A stretch of 64,000 bases of DNA from Odobenus rosmarus divergens (lineage: Eukaryota > Chordata > Mammalia > Carnivora > Odobenidae). Below the pieces are notes generated by a model. The model had not been told where the DNA came from. It ran no database searches and saw only the letters and a program-made list of their open reading frames with translations. The position numbers were made by a program, and so were the translations under genes. Every line of letters starts with the position of its first letter. The stretch's first letter is position 1. This document shows positions 46,901-64,000 of this stretch, piece after piece. Location of the stretch: the NCBI RefSeq assembly GCF_000321225.1, contig NW_004450380.1:2073801-2137800 (forward strand), given 5' to 3'.

Positions 46901-47834
46901 GCAACAAAGGCTGAACTTTTCCCCCACGTCTATGCAATCCTCGTAATTATAAGGTACACCGAGAAAGAGTTCACGCCAGCAGTTGCTACCAGTAAGCTAA
47001 CTGCTAAAAACCAAAGCCCTTGAGACACTGCCTTGTACCGTTAAGTGTCCTTACGGTAATTACAGGATTAGCCTTTATTCCAAAAATTTATCAACTAAAC
47101 CTACACCACCATCTAAAACTCAACTCCAGCTCAGCTTGTAGCAAAATTCCTAGGAGCATGAAGAAGTTAAAGATCTGATTTAAAATGGCTACAACAAAAA
47201 TCTAAGCAAAGAGAAATATAAACAAACCTAAACTTAGCAGAAGCAACCTAAAACACCAACAAAACACTAGACTGAAGTCGAGTTTTAGTTCTACAGTTTG
47301 ACTCCTGATTCCTCACTTCACATCAGTGAGGGTCCTTTAAGATTAAGTGTTCTGTGCAAACCCAATAGAATTACAATTAGGGGATCTAATGTTGTCACAT
47401 AACTACGTTAAGTTAGCAGTGTTGTGCAGTAGTGAAATCAACGACTGGCTCGCATGATGGCTTCTAAAAGCATCTGTTCCCAGAGTTTCATGTATTAGAT
47501 AGGTGCGTATAAGATACTCGGTTGAGGACAGCCATTAGCATTTGGTAAAGATGGTAAACGGAGTGTTAACTTCTCCCAGCCAGTACACCATTTCCCCTCA
47601 TTAAAATGTTAAGTCATCTGGGGGGGAGGGGAAGGAAGAATTCAACTTTACTTCATAATTCAAAGTCAATTGTCAGTATACATTTAAGTTTTTAAAACCT
47701 AAATGTTCCAAGTACAGAGTAAAGAATAAGCTGTCCAGAAAGCACACACTTAAATTTTCTCCTCTTGGGAGTTTTATAAAGGGATTTTGAACCTTGATGG
47801 CGAGAATCCCAAAACGAGAGTAAAATGAATTCTT

Positions 47835-47840
47835 TTTATT
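47835..47840 (-). terminator. HNRNPU: Proximal HNRNPU poly(A) signal
   Basis: AATAAA on the minus strand in the context TTTGCAATAAAAAG, about 1.04 kb after the stop codon. This gives a 3' UTR of ordinary length. T-rich sequence follows. Distal signals in the SINE-free stretch may give longer forms. Confidence 0.5.
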
Positions 47841-48881
47841 GCAAACAAACGTCTAAATTAATTTCTCCACCCACTTTCTTTAGAAAGAAAAAGAAATCAG
47901 CAGGCTAAGGAGATACCCATTCAAGAACTGACATGATTAAAAATTAAGATATAAATGGGTGACTCACAATGTCATTAGCTTACAAAGATGGTGGAGTAAA
48001 CTACTACAAGCACACTAGTTATACAGTATTTTGTGGGAGAAGGGCATACAGACATAGCTAACTTCATATAGATCCCATTAGACAACTGGATTTACAACAA
48101 GTTTTTTTAATAAGAAATGGGCAAAGCCAGCTTTCTTTTCAGAATCAAAATGCAGAACAAATGGAAAAAGTATGGTATTGAACCTTCACAAGTTTGAGCC
48201 TCCACAAATAATGCAACCAAGTTTTACATTTTTAACAGCCCTTCTACATACACTCCATCTTCTCTATCTTGGTTCCAAGTTTTATCTTCATTCCCAATTA
48301 TGCCAATTCCATTGTTGTTTAAAAAAAGAAAAAGCCTTCCCAGTTATTGTCGGAAACTACTCTTGAAGCCTTCCCCCTCCACTACTCAGCAAACTACAGA
48401 GAGGATGGAGTGTACTATGAGCAGTACAGAGTCTTATGCAATTCATGAGGACTACTTAGTCCTTACATGAATCTGGTTGCTAACATTTCTATTATATTGT
48501 GACAATGACTCCCGACTGTTATCTCTGTGAGAAATGGGGGGAGTAAATTCTTAATAAAAGACACCAGGTACAAAGCAACATTTTACTTTTGTTGTGATAA
48601 AAAAAAAAGTCACATTTTACAGATAAAATGTAGAACCCTGAAATACTGACACATTCTCTTATCGTGCACAATGCTGAGGTTCTCTTACGATTCACTTTAA
48701 AACTGCAATTAAAAATGTACAAAAAAGAAAAGAAAAAAAATCAACCCACAAAGCTTCTAAAAAAGGAACCCGCAGGCACTTCCTCTTGTGGAATGTTTAA
48801 AAAGTTAGCCTACTAAAGAAAACAGTCGACTTCTTGTGAAGGTTTTGGAGAAATATGTATCAGTTCGTTTTATTTGGGTAT

Positions 48882-58480
<9,599 letters not shown>

Positions 58481-58499
58481 TTTCAGTTAAACCGATCCA

Positions 58500-60650
58500 C
58501 TGCAGCCTCTGTTGGTTTTTCCAGTTCTCTGGTGGCAGCACTCGGCTTGCTCTTTGCCTCTCCAGCCTGGAGGCCGGATTCACCCAGGGGCGTGCAGGCC
58601 TCGACTTGGCATGTTCCACTCGAGCCCTCCACCTTTTCTTCCATCTTAGATTTGCCTTCCTCTCTCCAGCTATTTGTTTAAAACTCCTTTAAATCTTATT
58701 TCCATGTTGATTTGTGCGGCACAAATTGGCAGTTACTGTACGCGGGGGGGTTTCTTCCACTTCATATTTGGTTTAATTTTCCTAAGTCCTGCCTTGCGCA
58801 CTGGATTTTAAGTTCGGGAAGGGCGAGAGCAGAGCATCTCTTTTGTCTCTTCCCCGACCCCTGATGCAGGGCTGGCTTCGGGAGCGTGATCCTCTCTACT
58901 CCATGCTGCAAAGACGTGCTGGGCAAGCCTCCTCGGGGCCGCTGCTCTCATGCCGCTGAGAGCCAAAGAAGTTAAATAAGCATCAGAATGTTATTTCTGA
59001 GTTTACCTACCCAGAGAGACAGACCTCTGCAAGATTAATGCCGTCCAATTTAGGACCTGGCCATCCAGTCAGGACGTCCCAATACCTAACAATGAGACCC
59101 AGCCAGATCATACACTCTGCTTCTGCTCCTAATCCCGTAGAAATACTCCTGAATAAATCATGCTGAAACTAATAAAAGCTCATGACAAAGGGCTGGGATT
59201 TTGTTTAAAAAAAAAAAAGATCACTCTTGAAAAGAAATCTGTTATTTTGGCATGTTTTAATAGAAGTTTAATTTTTCTCTTTACTAAATAAAAGGCATGC
59301 TCTTGAGGTTTTGCACAGGGATGCCAGAATTTAGATTTGTGATAGAGGGGCACATCTTAAACCCCAGAAAATCTGCACAGTGACTAGCCAGTGTTCCAGT
59401 ATCTCTGACTAAGGAGGTCAGTTTTACCCACTACTTGGTGCTTTATAGCTGGCACAGTAACGCTGCCCCAATGTTAATTTGAAATTGGAACAATATGAAC
59501 ACTGTCCCATAGGCTAGTGTGATTTAACCGATTAATAAATTTCATTTTTAAAGTTTCTCCTCCACAGCTTTTTAAGAAGCATGTGTTTTACCATGCAGTC
59601 TTTATAAAGATGAAATATTAACATTTGTGAAATGATTAGAGTTTCAGTTAATGGACTCTGTACAGTACTGGTAATTCTTAAAGTTAGTGGCGGTAGAAGG
59701 CACCCAAAATAGGAACTTCCAAGTAGTGCTAAAAACTCATTTAGCCTTTGGTTATCATGTCCTTGGAGCTTATAAACTACTCACAAACTGGAGTTTTGAA
59801 TTCTTTGGGAAGAATGGGAAGAGAGCTACCGGGGGCTTACATGTTCACAAACTGGATAATCAGTCCCTTCATGAATCAAATTTAAATGTAGTTAGTATAA
59901 TGGCCCTTTAAGGTTTATAAGCGTCCTTAGATAGTTTCACATTTTTAAATCTTAGTGATATTAAAAACATTTCCATTTAATTGGAAATAAATAAACTATG
60001 AAAGTTTATATGTCTATCAATTTATAATAATTGTTCTTGGTATGTTAAGTCAGTTGTAACAAGCATGAAATATGAGTAGATGGACATGAAAAGTTCCGTG
60101 GCTTTATCTCCAAGAGCTTCCATAGACTTTTACAGCTCGTTAGAGCTGAGAGGTCTGCCCATTTTACAGCCTGGGAGGCTGAGGGACCCCTTCCCACCCC
60201 AGCGCTCCTTCATTACACTGGGCCTTCTTAGACAACATTTGAAAGAAAAACAGCTTTTGCAAATGGTCGGAGCCCTCTCGTTACTGTTTGTCCTTTTTAC
60301 AAACAGGTGAAATCTGCAATTCAATATTTTACTACTTTCAAGTACAAATAGCCACGTTACTTATTGTTTTACACTTCTAATATCATGACTGTCCTGTTCT
60401 GCCCAAGACCAATAAAAGTACAAATCACTTCCCCTAAATCACTGAGGGACTCAGAAGAATCTTGACATTCCCCCTTTTTGAAATCCTAGTGACTACGAAG
60501 AATACAGAGTGGAAGAGGGACAAATGAAGTCTCAATCGCAAGAAGTGATTAGTCAATGACGTGTGGGTCATAGATCGATGGCAAAGTTAGGATGCTCAGA
60601 ATATACAGCTTACATTTTTAGGTTGATGCAAAGGCACATACCTATACACT
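58500..60650. other. Intergenic DNA upstream of HNRNPU, nothing recognised
   Basis: No young repeat and no recognisable exon. The 74-codon plus frame at 59687-59911 has no family match. Confidence 0.4.
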
Positions 60651-60659
60651 ATAGTTTGC

Positions 60660-61140
60660 CACACAGTTCACTCAGCAAATATTTTTAAGCACCTACTCTA
60701 AAGCAGGCAGTGGTCTACTAGGAACACAGCGGCAAACTGTGTAACTATGCCTTCACTCTCCCAGGGAGAGTTGGGCGGTGAATAAAATCGAGGTGGTAAC
60801 AAGTCCTACAGGGACATGCAAATCAGGAGAACAGCACTGAATGCTGATATGGGGGTGAGTTTTTCAGCTGTAAATGGGGTGGGGGGTGTCAGGAAAGCCT
60901 AAGAAATAAGGTAACAGCAAGTATCTATAAGAGGCGGAGGAAAGGAACAGCAAATCTAGAAAACTGAGGGAAAGGACAGGAAGTGAGATCAGGGAGACGA
61001 GAGAGTCGACGCCCAAATTATCCATTTATCTACTTAACAAATATTTACTGAACACCTGCTAGGTACCAGTACTATATACCATGTGCAGGGAAAACAGACC
61101 TGACTGACACAGGCCCAGGCCTCTGGGAGCTTGCAGTTTG
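60660..61140. repeat. Ancient repeat pieces (CTACTATGTGCCAG family)
   Basis: TTCACTCAGCAAATATTTTT with AGCACCTACTCTAAAGCAGG and, 360 bases later, CAAATATTTACTGAACACC with TGCTAGGTACCAG: two pieces of the family that starts the block at 17.7 kb. Confidence 0.5.
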
Positions 61141-61629
61141 GAGATAACCCGGATGCCAGCTAGCTAGGGTGCACTCACGAGTACAGCTGCGTGGGGAGCA
61201 GCCATCCTTACCGTCTGCTGAGCCGCTATCCGTAGGGTTCCCATGGCGTAGGTCTGTACACACGCTTGCCCACCCACCGACATTCACACATGCGAAAACA
61301 AAACCAAACCAAGCCTCACATACACACTTAAGAAGCCAGTGGTATGACATTTGCCAGTAAACAGTAATTAGCTAAGATTATCTTATATTCATTATCCTAT
61401 ATACAGAGCCGCCTAGCATTTGCAGGCTTCTGCCGGCTGATATTTAAGTCTTCCACTGAACGTTGTCAGGTGTTTAGAGGGAAAAAAAATCAAACTTAAA
61501 GTGCCTCCAGCACTGTCCTAATTGCCTGGACGCTGTGTATATATACTCTTTCCTTCCTTTCCCTGCTTTCGCTTTGTTCCACCCAGGCACACTTTAGATG
61601 GGTTGTTTCCTAAGTGTGCTGTGTTTCAG

Positions 61630-61853
61630 GGCACCTGGGTGGGTCAGTCCATTAAGCATCTGCCTTCGGCTCAGGTCATGATCCTGGGGTTCTGGGATCA
61701 TGATCCCGGGGTTCTGGGATAGAGCGCCATGTCAGGCTCCCTGCTCAGCGGGGAGTCTGCTTCTCCCTCTACCCTTCCCCCTGCTTGTGCTCCTGCTCAC
61801 TCACTCTCTCAAAAATAAATAAATAAAATCTTTAAAAAAATAATTTAAAAAAA
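61630..61853 (+). mobile_element. CAN/SINEC SINE with an internal duplication
   Basis: GGGCACCTGGGTGGGTCAG head to AAATAAATAAAATCTT. The 22-base unit ending GGTTCTGGGAT is tandemly doubled at about 61678-61720. CTGTGTTTCAG and CTGTGTTTGTC flank it. Confidence 0.93.
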
Positions 61854-61929
61854 AAGTCTGCTGTGTTTGTCCAGATTCATTTATTTGGGATAGGACCTGC
61901 CAGTGATTGAGCGAGTACCTGCTAGGTAC

Positions 61930-62110
61930 CAGCCACTGCGCTAGGCATTTTATACCCAATATTTCTAATCCCCACAGCAATCCCACAAGGTAGGAATTAT
62001 TAGTTTCAATTTATAGATATGGAAACTGAGCATCAGAGAGGTTAAGGAACTTGGCCAAGTTGATAAGCAGCAAGGCTGAGATATCAAATCAGGGCTGCCT
62101 GACCCCCCGG
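61930..62110 (-). mobile_element. MIR-like SINE (minus orientation)
   Basis: CATCAGAGAGGTTAAGGAAC, TTGGCCAAGTTGATAAGCAG and TATAGATATGGAAACTGAG are the reversed MIR core. Confidence 0.75.
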
Positions 62111-62229
62111 TCCAAGCACCTTCTCCTGCACCAACTGGATGCATTAGGGTTTCGAAGTCAAAGCTGACATGCTGTGTGGCAGCGAGATTCAACAGTATGT
62201 AGTGTGGGAGAAAGAGACAAAGCAATGAT

Positions 62230-63070
62230 TACATTACAGGGGTAATTTGTGCCATGACAGAGGTGTGTATTCAGTTCGGGGTACGGAGCAAAGGCCCCTA
62301 TTTAAAGTGCACCACCTATGGCCTGTGGGAATGGGACCCAGGGTCGCCAGGCTTTCCTATTTCGTAAGGGAAGTGGGAAACCTTCACTTTTATGTGACAT
62401 CTCCTGAATTTTAGAGGCAGCCAACACTACGCCAGCCAAAAACCAGACACAAAAACGTGTCTTTGGCCAACTGTTGGTAAGCCCGGGGCTAGAGGGTCAT
62501 GGAGAGGTCATGGGCAGGAAGACCAGTTAGGAGGCCATTTGGAGGCGTGCAGGCCACTGGACCCAGGTCAGATGCATCCCTTTCAAGACACCTCAGGGGA
62601 TGTTCCTTTGGACTCTGACACCAGCACCCAGGCTTGGCAAATATGACCATTTGGGTTAATTTTCTAAACAGCCCTGCCATTAGAATGGACAGGAAATATT
62701 TGGGGGAGTGGGCACAGTCTTTACTAGGGGAGAACCGCTGTGCAGGACCTAGTTTTTTGGGCATTTTGGACACCTGTACATGAAGGCACTCAGCCCTCAG
62801 CCAGCTCCTTCCCTCCCCGTCAGCAAAGTGGCCGCATACAGACTACAAGATATGTGAATCAAGTCATAGAATCAAAGTGGTCCTTAGCAATGTGGAAGGC
62901 CTGGGGACTTGCTCCCATTTCCCTCCCCACTTCTATCCCATTGGGCCAGGGGGAAACTGAGTGCCAAGGAGTGTTCTGAAGTGGACAGGGGTACAAAGGG
63001 GCATCTGTAACCCAAGCAGAGGTGATGTATGGAAGGAAGGATGGCAGCCCTGACTGGTGGGCCTCAGTTG
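62230..63070. other. Intergenic DNA, nothing recognised
   Basis: No supportable gene; several short frames on both strands without family content. Confidence 0.4.
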
Positions 63071-63074
63071 TCAA

Positions 63075-64000
63075 GAGTGAGCCCTGTTAATTCAGTAAAG
63101 TGGCAGCATATAAAATCAATCCACAGGAATCAGCGGCATTTCTATGCACCAACAACAAGACAGAAGAAAGAGAAATTAAGGAGTCGATCCCATTTACAAT
63201 TGCAACCAACCATAAGACACCTAGGAATAAATCTAACCAAAGAGGCAAAGAATCTGTACTCAGAAGACTATAGAATACTCATGAAAGAAATTGAGGAAGA
63301 CACACAGAAATGGAAAAACGTTCCATGCTCATGGGGGGATTGGAAGAACAAATATTATGAAAATGTCTATGCTACCTAGAGCAATCTACACATTTAAAGC
63401 AATCCCTAGGGCGCCTGGGTGGCTCAGTTGGTTAAGCAACTGCCTTTGGCTCAGGTCATGATCCTGGAGTCCCAGGATCAAGTCCCACATCGGGCTCCCT
63501 GCTCAGCAGGGAGTCTGCTTCTCCCTCTGACACTCTTCCCTCCGTGCTCTCTATCTCTCATTCTCTCTCTCTCTCAAATAAATAAATAAAATCTTAAAAA
63601 AAAAAAAAAGCAATCCCTATCAAAATACCATCAGCTTTTTTCAAAGAAATGGAACAAATCATCCTAAAATTTGTGTGGAGCCAGAAAAGACCCCAAATAG
63701 CCAGAGGAATGTTGAAAAAGAAAAACAAAGCTGGTGGCATCACAATTCTGGACTTCGAGCTCTATTACAAAGCTGTAATCATCAAGACGGTATGGTACTG
63801 GCACAAAAACAGACACGTAGATCAATGGAACAGAATAGAGAGCCCAGAAATGGACCCTCAACTCTGTGGTCAACTAATCTTTGACAAAGCAGGAAAGAAT
63901 GTCCAATGGAAAAAAAAGACAGTCTCTTCAACAAATGGTGTTGGGAAAATTGGACAGCCACATGCAGAAGAATGAAACTGGACCATTTTCTTATACCACA
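63075..64000 (+). mobile_element. L1 ORF2 C-terminal fragment, runs off the window
   Basis: Frames at 63075-63379 and 63649-63975 carry [43 protein letters not shown] and [18 protein letters not shown], the segment downstream of the reverse transcriptase domain in L1 ORF2. A SINE at 63410-63610 splits it, and small frameshifts mark it as inactive. It is more complete than other L1 pieces here and continues past the edge. Confidence 0.92.
63410..63610 (+). mobile_element. CAN/SINEC SINE inside the L1
   Basis: GGGCGCCTGGGTGGCTCAG head to AAATAAATAAAATCTT and poly(A); AAAGCAATCCCTA and AAAGCAATCCCTA are the target-site duplication, taken from L1 sequence. Confidence 0.97.

Larger units (their letters stand above)
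39900..47834. other. SINE-free stretch between the COX20 and HNRNPU 3' ends
   Basis: About 8 kb without a young SINE or L1, while the rest of the window has one every 1-2 kb. It likely holds the long form of the HNRNPU 3' UTR and conserved 3' flank. On the minus strand AATAAA words occur near 45735, 44950, 44015 and 43605. An old L2-like piece lies at 40850-41260. Apart from the candidate exon at 43824-43967 I see no gene. Confidence 0.5.

Overview
This is a mammalian, vertebrate-nuclear window from a carnivore, most likely an arctoid caniform (bear, seal or mustelid). The evidence is about 36 copies of the tRNA-derived CAN/SINEC element (box-B-like head reading CGCCTGGGTGGCTCAG, a CT-rich middle and an AAATAAATAAAATCTT tail) and carnivore-type L1 3' ends. 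The species assignment is inference. All spliced models below were built by eye from open frames, splice sites and recalled family proteins.

Layout. (1) 1-29.2 kb is gene-poor DNA: SINEs, L1, MaLR and MIR pieces, a pogo/Tigger relic, a solo retroviral LTR at 27.16-27.61 kb and a decayed 5'-truncated retrocopy of ACP1 at 19.7-20.15 kb. A striking inverted duplication (131-505 versus 2650-3018, about 95% identical by eye) lies at the left edge. A 50-N assembly gap (23034-23083) sits inside a SINE. (2) 29.2-31.1 kb is a CpG island holding the start of COX20, a four-exon plus-strand gene (CDS 30512-38915, 119 aa) for a mitochondrial cytochrome c oxidase assembly factor. (3) 39-48.9 kb is almost free of SINEs and holds the 3' flank and presumed 3' UTR of HNRNPU. 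A small candidate coding exon of unknown origin lies at 43824-43967 on the minus strand. (4) 48882-58029 is HNRNPU on the minus strand. All 14 coding exons are intact and join to exactly 825 codons plus stop, with a CpG-island promoter at 56.6-58.5 kb. (5) 58.5-64 kb is intergenic, ending in an L1 ORF2 fragment interrupted by a SINE.

COX20 and HNRNPU are convergent (tail to tail), matching the order I recall at human 1q44. They are functionally unrelated: COX20 works at the mitochondrial inner membrane, HNRNPU in nuclear RNA and chromatin organisation. The most checkable unusual points are two successive GC-AG introns flanking HNRNPU exon 11, a conserved alternative donor inside HNRNPU exon 1, the large inverted duplication, the ACP1 retrocopy and the orphan minus-strand exon. 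I see no bacterial-type system, CRISPR array or operon.
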